This document shows positions 45,175 through 55,759 of a DNA stretch of 64,000 nucleotides, one piece after another (positions within the stretch are counted from its first letter, which is position 1; each line of letters opens with the position of its first letter). The stretch covers positions 124,001 through 188,000 of the forward strand of contig NZ_KB908219.1 of the NCBI RefSeq assembly GCF_000382365.1, read 5' to 3'. The DNA is from Pannonibacter phragmitetus DSM 14782. GTDB lineage: Bacteria; Pseudomonadota; Alphaproteobacteria; Rhizobiales; Stappiaceae. Both the position numbers and the translations under genes were made by a program. The notes beneath the pieces are model-generated. The model had not been told where the DNA came from. It searched no databases and saw only the letters and a program-made list of their open reading frames with translations.

Positions 45175-46389
45175 TCAGGCCGCCATGGCCTTCTGCAGGT
45201 TGCTCTCGATCTTGTCGAGGAAGCCGGTGGTGGTCAGCCAGTTCTGGTCCGGGCCAACGAGCAGGGCGAGGTCCTTGGTCATGAAGCCGGCTTCCACCGT
45301 CTCGATGCAGACCTTTTCCAGCGTCTGGGCGAAGTTTGCCAGCTCCGCATTGCCATCCAGTTTTGCCCGGTGGGCAAGGCCGCGTGTCCAGGCGAAGATC
45401 GAGGCAATCGGGTTGGTGGAGGTCTGCTCGCCGCGCTGGTGCTGGCGGAAGTGGCGGGTAACGGTGCCGTGGGCGGCTTCCGCTTCCACCGTCTTGCCAT
45501 CCGGCGTCATCAGCACGGAGGTCATCAGGCCCAGCGAGCCGAAGCCCTGCGCCACGATGTCCGACTGCACGTCGCCGTCATAGTTTTTGCAGGCCCAGAC
45601 ATAGCCGCCCGACCACTTCAGCGCCGAAGCTACCATGTCATCGATCAGGCGGTGCTCGTACCAGATCTTCTTTTCGGCATAGGCGTCCTTGAACTCCTTG
45701 TCGAAGACCTCCTGGAACAGGTCCTTGAAGCGGCCGTCATAGGCCTTCAGGATCGTGTTCTTGGTGGAGAGATAGCAGGGCACGCCGCGCTGCAGGGCGT
45801 AGTTGAAGGAGGCGCGGGCAAAATCGATGATGCTTTCATCGAGATTGTACATGGCCATGGCGACACCGGCGGAGGGGGCGTCATAGACCTCGTGCTCGAT
45901 GACGCTGCCGTCCTCGCCCTTGAAGGTGATTGTCAGCTTGCCCTTGCCGGGGAAGCGGAAGTCGGTGGCGCGGTACTGGTCGCCGAAGGCATGGCGGCCG
46001 ACGATGATCGGCTGGGTCCAGCCCGGCACCAGGCGCGGCACATTGCGGATGATGATCGGCTCGCGGAAGATGACGCCGCCCAGAATGTTGCGGATGGTGC
46101 CGTTCGGCGACTTCCACATCTTCTTCAGGCTGAATTCCTCAACGCGGGCTTCATCGGGGGTGATCGTCGCGCATTTGACGCCAACGCCGTGCTTCTTGAT
46201 GGCATTGGCCGCATCAATGGTGATCTGGTCACCGGTTTCATCGCGCTTCTGGATCGACAGGTCGTAATAGTCGAGATCGATATCCAGATAGGGGAAGATG
46301 AGCTTGTCCTTGATGAACTGCCAGATGATGCGGGTCATCTCGTCGCCATCGATATCGACGACCGGGTTCGCTACCTTGATCTTTGCCAT
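45175..46389 (-). CDS. icd: NADP-dependent isocitrate dehydrogenase, dimeric type
   Basis: A 404-residue TCA-cycle enzyme converting isocitrate to 2-oxoglutarate with NADP. It belongs to the class related to eukaryotic [27 protein letters not shown] opens the protein, [12 protein letters not shown] carries substrate-binding residues, [20 protein letters not shown] the metal-binding aspartates, and [18 protein letters not shown] the NADP site. The ATG at 46389 is the family start. Notably, a second, unrelated monomeric-type IDH gene lies 2.3 kb away (48663-50894). Confidence 0.98.
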   Translation of the reverse strand: MAKIKVANPVVDIDGDEMTRIIWQFIKDKLIFPYLDIDLDYYDLSIQKRDETGDQITIDAANAIKKHGVGVKCATITPDEARVEEFSLKKMWKSPNGTIRNILGGVIFREPIIIRNVPRLVPGWTQPIIVGRHAFGDQYRATDFRFPGKGKLTITFKGEDGSVIEHEVYDAPSAGVAMAMYNLDESIIDFARASFNYALQRGVPCYLSTKNTILKAYDGRFKDLFQEVFDKEFKDAYAEKKIWYEHRLIDDMVASALKWSGGYVWACKNYDGDVQSDIVAQGFGSLGLMTSVLMTPDGKTVEAEAAHGTVTRHFRQHQRGEQTSTNPIASIFAWTRGLAHRAKLDGNAELANFAQTLEKVCIETVEAGFMTKDLALLVGPDQNWLTTTGFLDKIESNLQKAMAA

Positions 46390-46522
46390 GGGTTCTGGGC
46401 CTCGTCTGGGTTGCGGAAACTGGATTGTGTTCGCGTGTATACGATTTTGATGCCGGTCAGGCAAGCAGCGATTTTCTGCTGATCCTGCCACTTGCAGGCA
46501 CATATCTGAAGGAACCATAGCC

Positions 46523-46840
46523 ATGCTTCTTGCTGTTTGCACGACAACGGAGACGAAAGAGGAAGCGCGGACGATCGCCCGTGCCGCGGTAGAGGCGGGG
46601 CTGGCAGCCTGTGTGCACATAGAGGAGATCACCAGCCTCTATATGTGGGACGGCGAGGTCAATGAGGGCGGAGAGGTGCGCCTGACGATGAAAACGGCAG
46701 CGGAGGCCTATCCCGCCCTCGAAGCCCTCATCCAGCGCCTCCACACTTACGACCTGCCTGCGGTCTATGCCTTCGAGGTTGTGAAGGGCAGCGCGGCGTA
46801 TATGGAGTGGGTGCGGGGGCAGGTGGCGGTTCGGGAGTGA
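46523..46840 (+). CDS. cutA: CutA1-type divalent-cation tolerance protein
   Basis: A 105-residue protein with the CutA signature: [40 protein letters not shown] and [20 protein letters not shown]. CutA1 forms very stable trimers and has been linked to copper tolerance in E. coli, though its true function is unsettled. Length is standard. It diverges from icd and is followed 60 bases later by the YefM-YoeB pair. Confidence 0.95.
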   Translation: MLLAVCTTTETKEEARTIARAAVEAGLAACVHIEEITSLYMWDGEVNEGGEVRLTMKTAAEAYPALEALIQRLHTYDLPAVYAFEVVKGSAAYMEWVRGQVAVRE

Positions 46841-46852
46841 CACTCATTGAAT

Positions 46853-46870
46853 TGTACAGGATTCTGTGCA
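46853..46870. promoter_or_regulatory. Probable YefM-YoeB operator
   Basis: TGTACA (46853-46858) and TGTGCA (46865-46870) are spaced 12 bases centre to centre, about 30 bases before the antitoxin start. The E. coli yefM operator uses paired palindromes with a TGTACA core, so this is a good candidate for autoregulation. Confidence 0.6.
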
Positions 46871-46899
46871 TATGTAGTGCGTGAACAAGGAGCCTTTCC

Positions 46900-47151
46900 A
46901 TGGATGTCATGACCTACACCGATGCACGTTCGTCCCTGAAGGACGTGATGGACCGGGTGATCCATGACCGGGTCGAGGTGATCGTCACCCGCAAGAAGCG
47001 GGAAGCCGTCGTGATCATGTCTCTGGAAGAGTTCAACTCCATTCAGGAGACGCTGCATCTGCAGAAGAGTCTGGAAAATGCACGGCGGCTGCAGGCCTCG
47101 ATTGCGCAGCTGACGGCAGGTGAAGGCGAGGAGCGTGAGGTCGATCTGTGA
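46900..47151 (+). CDS. yefM: YefM/Phd-family antitoxin
   Basis: An 83-residue antitoxin. The N-terminal DNA-binding part reads MTYTDARSSLKDVMDRVIHD and VIVTRKKREAVVIMSLEEFN; the C-terminal helix (about residues 48-83) would wrap the toxin. The stop overlaps the toxin GTG start by four bases, the usual coupling that keeps the antitoxin in excess. A paired TGTACA-type operator lies upstream. Confidence 0.93.
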   Translation: MDVMTYTDARSSLKDVMDRVIHDRVEVIVTRKKREAVVIMSLEEFNSIQETLHLQKSLENARRLQASIAQLTAGEGEEREVDL

Positions 47152-47417
47152 AGCTCGTCTTCTCGGATCACGCCTGGGAGGATTATCTCTGGTGGCAGCA
47201 GCCGGGCCGGGAAAAGGGGCTTGAGCGCGTCAATTCACTGATCAAGGAAGCCAGACGGCAGCCCTTTGGCGGAATAGGCAAGCCTGAGCCACTGAAGGGC
47301 GACCTGACGGGATGGTGGTCCCGCCGGATCGCCGATGATCATCGCTTCGTCTACCGTGTGTCGGGCAAAGCCGGGGCGCAGAGCCTCGAAATCGCGCAGC
47401 TGCGCTATCACTATTAG
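47148..47417 (+). CDS. yoeB: YoeB/Txe-family mRNA interferase toxin
   Basis: An 89-residue ribosome-dependent mRNase that cleaves mRNA at the A site when released from YefM. Family pattern: WEDYLWWQQ near the N-terminus, KPEPLKGDLTGWWSRRI in the middle and IAQLRYHY at the C-terminus. The expected catalytic Glu (in KPEPLKG), Arg (WSRRI) and terminal His-Tyr are all present, so the toxin looks functional. It starts with GTG overlapping the yefM stop. Confidence 0.94.
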   Translation: MKLVFSDHAWEDYLWWQQPGREKGLERVNSLIKEARRQPFGGIGKPEPLKGDLTGWWSRRIADDHRFVYRVSGKAGAQSLEIAQLRYHY

Positions 47418-47521
47418 GTCCCACCGTGTGGTGCAGGCTCAGTTGACCGCTGCAGATATCGCCGGGCCGGGCTCCAGGCCGGGTACGTCTTGAGCCAAAT
47501 CCTTTTGACATATCTTTTTAT

Positions 47522-47535
47522 CTGACCTAAGTCAG
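47522..47535. promoter_or_regulatory. Palindromic operator before the MarR-GNAT gene
   Basis: CTGAC (47522-47526) CTAA GTCAG (47531-47535) ends seven bases before the ATG. A MarR-type protein bound there would block transcription start or ribosome loading, so autorepression is likely. Confidence 0.55.
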
Positions 47536-47542
47536 GTAAATC

Positions 47543-48415
47543 ATGTTGAACGATATCTCCCGTTTCCGCCGTTTCAGCCGTGCCGTCACTTCCGAGGTGG
47601 GCGCGCTGGATACGTCGTTTCTTGGCCGTGGCCGCCCGCTGGGTGCGGCCCGTGTTCTCAACGCCATCGGGCATGGCCGCACGGATGTTGCGGCCGTGCG
47701 GACCTATCTCGGGCTCGACTCCGGGCTGATGAGCCGTCTTCTCCGCTCCCTGGAGGAGGAGGGCATGATCGAGGTTTTGCCGGACCCGGATGATGCCCGC
47801 AAGCGCCGCGCTCACCTGACTGCCGCCGGGCAGGCGGAGTTCGAGATCTATGAGAACCTGTCCGATGAGCGCGCCGAACGGCTGCTGCAGAGCCATGCTC
47901 ACCCTCAGGCGCTGCTGGAGGCGATGGATCTGATTGCCTCGGCGCTGGGGCGCGAGCGCTGGAGCTTCGAGGAAGTGGACCCGCGCTCTGAAACCGCACG
48001 CTACTGCCTTGAGCAGTATTACGCCGAGCTGGACCGGCGGTTTGAGGGCGGCTTTCAGGTTTCGCTGTCTGCCGATCCGGATGCGCAAAGCATGATGCGG
48101 CTGAAGGGTGCGTTCTTCGTCACGCTCTCGGACGGTATGCCTTTGGGCTGCGCCGGGCTCAAGGGCACGGACAAGGGCTATGCGGAAATCAAGCGCCTCT
48201 GGGTATCCCCCGCTGCCCGTGGCCTCGGCCTTGCCCGCAAACTGATGGCAAAGACCGAAGCGGCTGCAAGGGAACTCGGCATCAGCCTGCTGCGCCTTGA
48301 TACGAACAAGGCTTTGCCCGAAGCAGTCAACTTCTACCGCAAGGAAGGCTGGACCGAAATCGACCGCTTCAATGACGATCCCTATCCGGACTTCTTCTTC
48401 GAAAAGCGGCTTTGA
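47543..48415 (+). CDS. MarR-type HTH / GNAT acetyltransferase fusion
   Basis: A 290-residue fusion. Residues about 1-140 form a MarR winged helix (RVLNAIGHGRTDVAAVRTYL, LDSGLMSRLLRSLEEEGMIE, then the wing PDPDDARKRRAHLT). Residues about 150-290 form a GNAT acetyltransferase with the acetyl-CoA loop in WVSPAARGLGLARKLMAKTE and the end NFYRKEGWTEIDRFNDDPYP. Such fusions are common in alphaproteobacteria; the acetylated substrate is unknown. The ATG follows a palindrome likely to be its own operator. A 66-base element and terminator follow downstream. Confidence 0.92.
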   Translation: MLNDISRFRRFSRAVTSEVGALDTSFLGRGRPLGAARVLNAIGHGRTDVAAVRTYLGLDSGLMSRLLRSLEEEGMIEVLPDPDDARKRRAHLTAAGQAEFEIYENLSDERAERLLQSHAHPQALLEAMDLIASALGRERWSFEEVDPRSETARYCLEQYYAELDRRFEGGFQVSLSADPDAQSMMRLKGAFFVTLSDGMPLGCAGLKGTDKGYAEIKRLWVSPAARGLGLARKLMAKTEAAARELGISLLRLDTNKALPEAVNFYRKEGWTEIDRFNDDPYPDFFFEKRL

Positions 48416-48480
48416 GCGGATGAAGGTGGGCGGCGGCGGCGGCGCCCGCGTCCGCTTGATCCTGCAACCGCCCTCTCCGT

Positions 48481-48582
48481 TGTCATCCTCGCGCAGGCGA
48501 GGATCCAGTAATCCCGGTACTTGCTGCTTAGCCGGGGCTACTGGATCCCGGTCTTGCCGCTGCGCGGCAAACCGGGATGACA
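48481..48582. repeat. Composite intergenic palindromic repeat
   Basis: Outer arms TGTCATCC (48481-48488) and GGATGACA (48575-48582) enclose nested stems: CCTCGC-GCAG-GCGAGG (48487-48502), GGATCCAGTA (48501-48510) with TACTGGATCC (48539-48548), and GCCGC-TGC-GCGGC (48556-48568). The GTCATCC...GGATCCAGTA wording is that of dispersed palindromic repeats seen between genes in many alphaproteobacterial genomes. It lies between the convergent MarR-GNAT and monomeric IDH genes. Confidence 0.8.
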
Positions 48583-48603
48583 GTCTGGTGGGATCTCGCC
48601 ATA

Positions 48604-48636
48604 ACGAAAAAAAGGGGCGGCCCGGTGGACCGCCCC
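48604..48636 (-). terminator. Terminator after the monomeric IDH gene
   Basis: On the minus strand GGGGCGG and CCGCCCC (48614-48620 with 48630-48636) form a stem followed by seven U residues. It sits 27 bases past the stop codon. Confidence 0.88.
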
Positions 48637-48662
48637 TTCTGCATTCAAAGCGCTGACCAGCC

Positions 48663-50900
<2,238 letters not shown>

Positions 50901-51168
50901 TCATTCCCACAGTTTGAAACGGTCAGGCGGAGGTGCCGGGGCAGCTCCGGAGAGCGCCACCATAGACACGTATACAGTTGTGCGCAATTTCCGGACGCCT
51001 GCCCCGGCCGGAAATCCGCAAGGAGTTCTAACAAACGCGGGGGAAAAGGCAATCAAGCGAAAACCCTGAGGGCGGCTTGACGCTGCCATGATGTGAGATA
51101 CCGGGCATGCAGGTGCCGGTATCGCGGTCTTCTCCCGCATAAAATTCCTTTCCGGGCTTTGCGGGGCG

Positions 51169-51200
51169 GTATATTCATCGTATTTAGACGATGAATATAC
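51169..51200. promoter_or_regulatory. Perfect palindromic operator of the arsR operon
   Basis: GTATATTCATCG (51169-51180) and CGATGAATATAC (51189-51200) are exact inverted repeats around an eight-base AT-rich centre, ending 40 bases before the arsR ATG. The A/T-rich form fits ArsR/SmtB operators that overlap the promoter. The remaining part of the 345-base divergent space (50895-51168) shows no gene. Confidence 0.8.
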
Positions 51201-51240
51201 CTGCGGGCAGCGGTGAGGCTGGCAGGCAGAGGGAGAGATC

Positions 51241-51669
51241 ATGTCCAGTCATGGTGCTGAGCGGCCGGATCACGGCAGCGGCGGGGGGGCTTGTTGTGCT
51301 CCGAAGGAGAAAGCCTGCCGGAACGCAGAGACTCTGGCCCTGGCAGACCTGTTCCGGGCGCTGGGCCATCCGGTGCGCATTGGCATTCTCAAGGAAATCA
51401 CTCAGCGTCAGGAAGCGAGCTGCGGCGAGATTGTCGGCTGCCTGCCGCTGGCCCAGTCCACCGTTTCCCAGCACCTGCAGGTGCTGAAAGAGGCCGGGCT
51501 TCTGACCTGCGACATCCGCGGGCGCACCTGTTCCTACCGGATCAACGAGGCCTTTCTGGCAAGCGATGACGCTGCCGGCGCCCGCCTTCTGGCTGAAGCT
51601 GCTACCTTTTTCACTGAACTCACGGCTGCCGCTCAAACCTCTTCAAGGGCGCGGGAGATACAGGAATGA
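51241..51669 (+). CDS. arsR: ArsR/SmtB-family metal-responsive repressor
   Basis: A 142-residue winged-helix repressor. The HTH is LFRALGHPVRIGILKEITQR followed by PLAQSTVSQHLQVLKEAGLL. Cysteines are frequent: a CC pair and a third Cys in the N-terminal segment (GGACCAPKEKAC), two flanking the HTH (SCGEIVGC) and two in the wing (LLTCDIRGRTCSY), suggesting a thiol-rich metal or metalloid sensor. It overlaps the ABC exporter gene by four bases, and a perfect palindrome upstream would be its operator. The inducing metal cannot be read from the sequence, and the symbol denotes the family, not proven arsenic sensing. Confidence 0.93.
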   Translation: MSSHGAERPDHGSGGGACCAPKEKACRNAETLALADLFRALGHPVRIGILKEITQRQEASCGEIVGCLPLAQSTVSQHLQVLKEAGLLTCDIRGRTCSYRINEAFLASDDAAGARLLAEAATFFTELTAAAQTSSRAREIQE

Positions 51670-53585
51670 CAAGACGTGCAAACCCCCATGGCCCCGGTTC
51701 TGCTTCGGCAAAGGTGAGTGCAGACGATGGTTCGACCATGACCACGCTCGCCAACCTATGGCCCTATATCTGGCCGGAAGGGCGGACGGACCTGAAGCTC
51801 AGGGTCATATGGGCGGTGCTGGCGCTGGTGGTGGCCAAGCTCGTCACGGTCGTCTCTCCCTATTTCTTCGCCTGGGCCTCCGACGCGCTGACCGGCGAAA
51901 CCATGGGTCTGCCGGGCTTTCTGGTGGCGCCGATGATGCTGGTCATCGCTTACAACGCCGCCCGCGTTCTGGCGGTGGCCTTCAACCAGTTCCGCGATGC
52001 GCTGTTTGCCCGTGTCGGCCAGCATGCGGTGCGCCAGCTTGCCTTCATCACCTTCTCGCATCTGCACCGCCTGTCGCTGCGCTTTCACCTCTCCCGCCGC
52101 ACGGGCGGTCTCAGCCGGGTGATCGAGCGCGGGGTCAAGGGCATCGAGGCGATCGTCCGCTTCACCATTCTCAACGGCATTCCGACCCTGCTGGAATTTG
52201 CCATCATGGCGGGCATCATCTGGTACCAGTTCGGCTTTGCCTATGTGGTTATCGTGGCGCTGATGATCGCCGCCTATGTCTGGTTCACGGTGCAGACGTC
52301 CAACTGGCGCATTTCCATCCGCCGCGAGATGAACGAGAGCGATACGGAAGCCAATTCCAAGGCCATCGACAGCCTGCTCAACTTCGAGACGGTGAAGTAT
52401 TTCGGCAACGAGAAGATGGAGGCCGCCCGCTTTGATGCCTCCATGGCTGTCTATGAGCGCGCCGCGACCCGCACCTGGACTTCGCTCGCCTGGCTCAACT
52501 TCGGCCAGTCCTTCATTCTCGGGCTTGGCACGGCAGCCTGCATGATCCTCTCCGCCCGCTCGGTCATGGCCGGTGAGCAGACCATCGGCGATTTCGTGCT
52601 GATCAACGCGCTGCTGCTGCAGATCGCCATTCCGCTCAATTTCGTCGGCTTCATCTACCGCGAGATCCGGCAGGGGCTTGCCGATATCGAGGCGATGTTC
52701 GCCGTCCTCGCAGTCCCTGCCGAAATCGAGGACAAGCAAGGCGCCCCGGCGCTCGCCATCGGCTCCGGCGCCATCCGCTTCGAGGATGTTGTGTTCCACT
52801 ATGATCCGGACCGTCCGATCCTCAAGGGCATCAGCTTCGACGTGCCTGCCGGAAACACGGTTGCCATCGTCGGGCCTTCGGGGGCGGGCAAGTCCACCAT
52901 TTCCCGGCTGCTGTTCCGTTTCTATGACGTGACCGGCGGACGGGTGACCATCGACGGGCAGGATGTGCGCGACGTCACGCAGGAAAGCCTGCGCCAGGCC
53001 ATCGGCATGGTGCCGCAGGATACGGTGCTGTTCAACGACACCATTGCCTACAACATCCGTTATGGCCGTCCGGGTGCTGCGGATGAAGACGTGCGTGCCG
53101 CTGCCCGGATGGCACAGATCGACAGTTTCATCGAGACGCTGCCCAAGGGCTATGCCAGCGAGGTGGGCGAGCGCGGGCTGAAGCTCTCCGGCGGCGAAAA
53201 GCAGCGTGTCGCCATCGCCCGAACCATCCTGAAGGCGCCGCCCATTCTCATTCTGGACGAGGCGACCTCGGCACTCGACACTCATACGGAACGGGAAATC
53301 CAGTCGGCGCTGGATCAGGTTTCCCGCAACCGGACGACTGTGGTCATCGCCCACCGCCTGTCCACCGTGGTCAATGCGGACCAGATCCTCGTGCTACAGG
53401 CCGGTGTCATCGCCGAACGCGGCACCCATGCGGAGTTGCTCGCCAAGGGCGGCCTCTACGCCTCCATGTGGAGCCGCCAGCGCGAGGCAGACGAAGCCGA
53501 AGAACGCCTGCGTGCTGCCCGGGAAGCCGATGAACTCGGCGTCATCGTGCGCGGCCAGAAGGCAGGGGAGCCTGAGCGAGTGTAA
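51666..53585 (+). CDS. Atm1-type ABC exporter (membrane-ATPase half transporter)
   Basis: A 639-residue half transporter. Six membrane helices (about residues 45-340) precede a nucleotide-binding domain with Walker A GPSGAGKST (about residue 405), signature LSGGEKQRVAIAR (about 510) and Walker B ILILDEATSALD (about 533). The membrane part (RALSRVIERGVKGIEA-like segment SRVIERGVKGIEAIVRFTIL and NYNLRYGR-like YNIRYGRPGA) fits the Atm1/HMT1 group, which exports glutathione-linked compounds and protects against heavy metals. Translational coupling to the arsR gene supports a metal-induced efflux role. It should act as a homodimer in the inner membrane. Confidence 0.94.
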   Translation: MTRRANPHGPGSASAKVSADDGSTMTTLANLWPYIWPEGRTDLKLRVIWAVLALVVAKLVTVVSPYFFAWASDALTGETMGLPGFLVAPMMLVIAYNAARVLAVAFNQFRDALFARVGQHAVRQLAFITFSHLHRLSLRFHLSRRTGGLSRVIERGVKGIEAIVRFTILNGIPTLLEFAIMAGIIWYQFGFAYVVIVALMIAAYVWFTVQTSNWRISIRREMNESDTEANSKAIDSLLNFETVKYFGNEKMEAARFDASMAVYERAATRTWTSLAWLNFGQSFILGLGTAACMILSARSVMAGEQTIGDFVLINALLLQIAIPLNFVGFIYREIRQGLADIEAMFAVLAVPAEIEDKQGAPALAIGSGAIRFEDVVFHYDPDRPILKGISFDVPAGNTVAIVGPSGAGKSTISRLLFRFYDVTGGRVTIDGQDVRDVTQESLRQAIGMVPQDTVLFNDTIAYNIRYGRPGAADEDVRAAARMAQIDSFIETLPKGYASEVGERGLKLSGGEKQRVAIARTILKAPPILILDEATSALDTHTEREIQSALDQVSRNRTTVVIAHRLSTVVNADQILVLQAGVIAERGTHAELLAKGGLYASMWSRQREADEAEERLRAAREADELGVIVRGQKAGEPERV

Positions 53586-53747
53586 GCTTGCCTGACGGGA
53601 CGTTGCTCTCCTCACAGGCCCCGGCACAAGGCCGGGGCGGCGCGGAAGGTGGGTCTTGTTCGGTTTGCCCAAAGCCTCCCCACTACGCCGTTCCGGCCTC
53701 CGTGCCGGGATCCGTCAGGGACGTATCTGCATCATCCAATGTTCCGC

Positions 53748-54155
53748 TCACGCCTGCTTGCGAGGCCGGCCGCCTTTGGCGCCGTTGCTGCGGGCGGCGG
53801 AGGCTTTTGCAGGGCTGGAGGCCTTGCCTCCCGAGGCGCCAAGCAGTGCAGCCATCCAGCGCCTTGTGCCGAAGATGCCTTGCAGAAGTGCGGGCACATA
53901 GACATCGGCGTCCAGCTTCGGCCAGTGCAGGCCAAGCCCGGAGGGGCTGAGCTCAATATCCCGCAGAGTTTCCGGATTTGCCCCTGCGATCCCTTCCACC
54001 AAGTGTACCGGGACCAGTAAGATCACACCGCTGTCGAGTTCAACCACAAGACGGCTTTGAGCCGCATCATAGCTGGCACTCACGGCATACCCGCCGCTGC
54101 GTGCCTCTCCGCCCCGGCTGTTGGCCTCTTCAAGGGCCTTCTCAGTAAGATCCAT
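53748..54155 (-). CDS. DUF2442 family protein
   Basis: A 135-residue protein. The family core is DAAQSRLVVELDSGVILLVP, VEGIAGANPETLRDIELSPS and GLGLHWPKLDADVYVPALLQ, followed by a basic Ala/Gly/Lys-rich tail ending GGRPRKQA. The ATG at 54155 begins MDLTEKALEEANSRGG. DUF2442 has no established biochemical role but is repeatedly found next to DUF4160, as here, with a 14-base overlap. The pair layout recalls toxin-antitoxin modules, though which partner would be toxic is not evident. Confidence 0.88.
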   Translation of the reverse strand: MDLTEKALEEANSRGGEARSGGYAVSASYDAAQSRLVVELDSGVILLVPVHLVEGIAGANPETLRDIELSPSGLGLHWPKLDADVYVPALLQGIFGTRRWMAALLGASGGKASSPAKASAARSNGAKGGRPRKQA

Positions 54156-54390
54156 GGACTTCACTCCACTTCTGACAGAGAGCGGCAATGCTGGCGGCAA
54201 GCCCTGTCACGATATGCTGCAGCTCCCGGCGGGAGAAACCAAAATTCTCCCGAACATCAGCCGGACCATCTGGACAGTTCAACAGGAGCACCGCTTCCTT
54301 GCCCCGGCCGATCACATGCACATGGGCGGGCCTGTGATCGTTCGGATAGATCACCACTCGCAGGCCATCAAAATTCAGCACCGTTGGCAA
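54142..54390 (-). CDS. DUF4160 family protein
   Basis: An 82-residue protein. The signature LPTVLNFDGLRVVIYPNDHR followed by PAHVHV is near-identical to the DUF4160 consensus, which normally starts Met-Pro-Thr-Val-Leu; the TTG at 54390 therefore looks like the true start and has GGGGGAAACTCGA before it. The C-terminal helix (QHIVTGLAASIAALCQKWSE) overlaps the DUF2442 start by 14 bases. Function is unknown. The paired PNDHRPAHVHV histidines could bind metal or form a catalytic site. Confidence 0.88.
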   Translation of the reverse strand: MPTVLNFDGLRVVIYPNDHRPAHVHVIGRGKEAVLLLNCPDGPADVRENFGFSRRELQHIVTGLAASIAALCQKWSEVHGSY

Positions 54391-54538
54391 TCGAGTTTCC
54401 CCCAAAGATAAACCCAACCGCTTGGGAACTCAAGGCGGCGATACAAGCACCCTTCGCGAGCAGCAGCATATGAAACGGCCCGCAGCTTTGCATAAGCGCG
54501 GGCCGGTGTCTGCGGTGAGCTTGCGTGAAAGTGAGGCA

Positions 54539-55639
54539 TCACCCCGCCATACGCTGCCCCGTATCCTGGGCATAGGCGTGGCCGAAACGGTTGGCGAGGA
54601 AGGCGGGGAGGGGGATGTCTTCCTGGCGGAGGAAGCCCTGCTGCGGCAGCTGGCCGGTGGCGAGCATGTCCAGCACGGCGGCGATGCCGCTGGCTGTGGT
54701 GATCTGGATGGCACTGTAGAGCCGCCCGCCGATGACGCCGCTGTAGACCTTGCTGGCGTAGGTTTCCTGCAGAAGGCGTCCGTTCTGGCGTCCGCTGGCG
54801 GTGACAAAGATGATCACCACGTCCTGCAGGGTGGCGGGCAGGGCGTTTTCCAGAATGTCCTTCAGCACCTCTCGCCGGTGGCGCAGGCCGAGGTCGTTCA
54901 GCAGCGCCTTCATGATGGCGGCATGGCCGGGATAGCGGATGGTCTTGTAGTTGAGCGTCCGCACCTTGCCTTTCAGCGTCTCGCACAGGGTGCCGAGCCC
55001 GCCCGAGGTGTTGAAGGCCTCGTAGGTAACGCCGTCAAGGGCGAATTCCTCGCGCTCTTCCAGTGCGGGCACCTCGGCCATGTGGCCGTCCACAATCGCT
55101 TCGCAGGGCTCGATATATTCGTTGATCACCCCGTCCGTGCTCCAGGTCAGATTGTAGTTGAGCGCGTTGGAGGGATATTGCGGCAGCGCGCCGACGCGCA
55201 GGCGCAGCGTGTCGAGGCTGTCGAAACGGCCGGCCAGATCACTGGCAACGATGGAAATGAAACCCGGCGCAAGGCCGCACTGAGGGATGAAGGCAGTGCC
55301 CGCTGTGGCGGCGATCTCTTTCACCCGCCGGGTGGCGGCCACATCTTCCGTCAGGTCGAGATAATGCACGCCAGCCTTTGCGGCCGCCTCCGCGATGGCA
55401 ATCGTCAGATGAAACGGCGCGGCGCTCAGCACCGCGAACTTGCCGGTCAGGGCCGACGTCAGCGCTGCGCTGTCGCTGATATCGAGCGCCAGCGTCTCGA
55501 TGCGGGGTTCGCCGGCAAGGGCTGCCAGTTCCCCCGCCGAGCGGTCAATCACGGTGACCTTGTAGTCTCCGGGGCCGGTGAGCAGGCGGGCGATGGTGGC
55601 GCCGATCTTGCCGGCGCCGATGATGGCAATCGTCTTCAT
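54539..55639 (-). CDS. Saccharopine dehydrogenase family protein
   Basis: A 366-residue oxidoreductase. The N-terminal Rossmann fold opens MKTIAIIGAGKIGATIARLL. VHYLDLTEDVAATRRVKEIA and FIPQCGLAPGFISIVASDLA are typical of the saccharopine/lysine dehydrogenase group, and the C-terminal catalytic domain includes TLCETLKGKVRTLNYKTIRY. It probably acts on an amino acid such as lysine or saccharopine, but substrate specificity cannot be read. A divergent Lrp regulator is 120 bases away and is likely to control it. Confidence 0.9.
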   Translation of the reverse strand: MKTIAIIGAGKIGATIARLLTGPGDYKVTVIDRSAGELAALAGEPRIETLALDISDSAALTSALTGKFAVLSAAPFHLTIAIAEAAAKAGVHYLDLTEDVAATRRVKEIAATAGTAFIPQCGLAPGFISIVASDLAGRFDSLDTLRLRVGALPQYPSNALNYNLTWSTDGVINEYIEPCEAIVDGHMAEVPALEEREEFALDGVTYEAFNTSGGLGTLCETLKGKVRTLNYKTIRYPGHAAIMKALLNDLGLRHRREVLKDILENALPATLQDVVIIFVTASGRQNGRLLQETYASKVYSGVIGGRLYSAIQITTASGIAAVLDMLATGQLPQQGFLRQEDIPLPAFLANRFGHAYAQDTGQRMAG

Positions 55640-55759
55640 GTGTCGAACCCCTCTGCCCTTTGCGGGCGTTATGGAATCCAGATTGACTGAAGAGCTTGTC
55701 GATTCACAGCTGCGGATATGACATAATGAAGTGTCTTATTGAACAGAATGACGGGCCAT

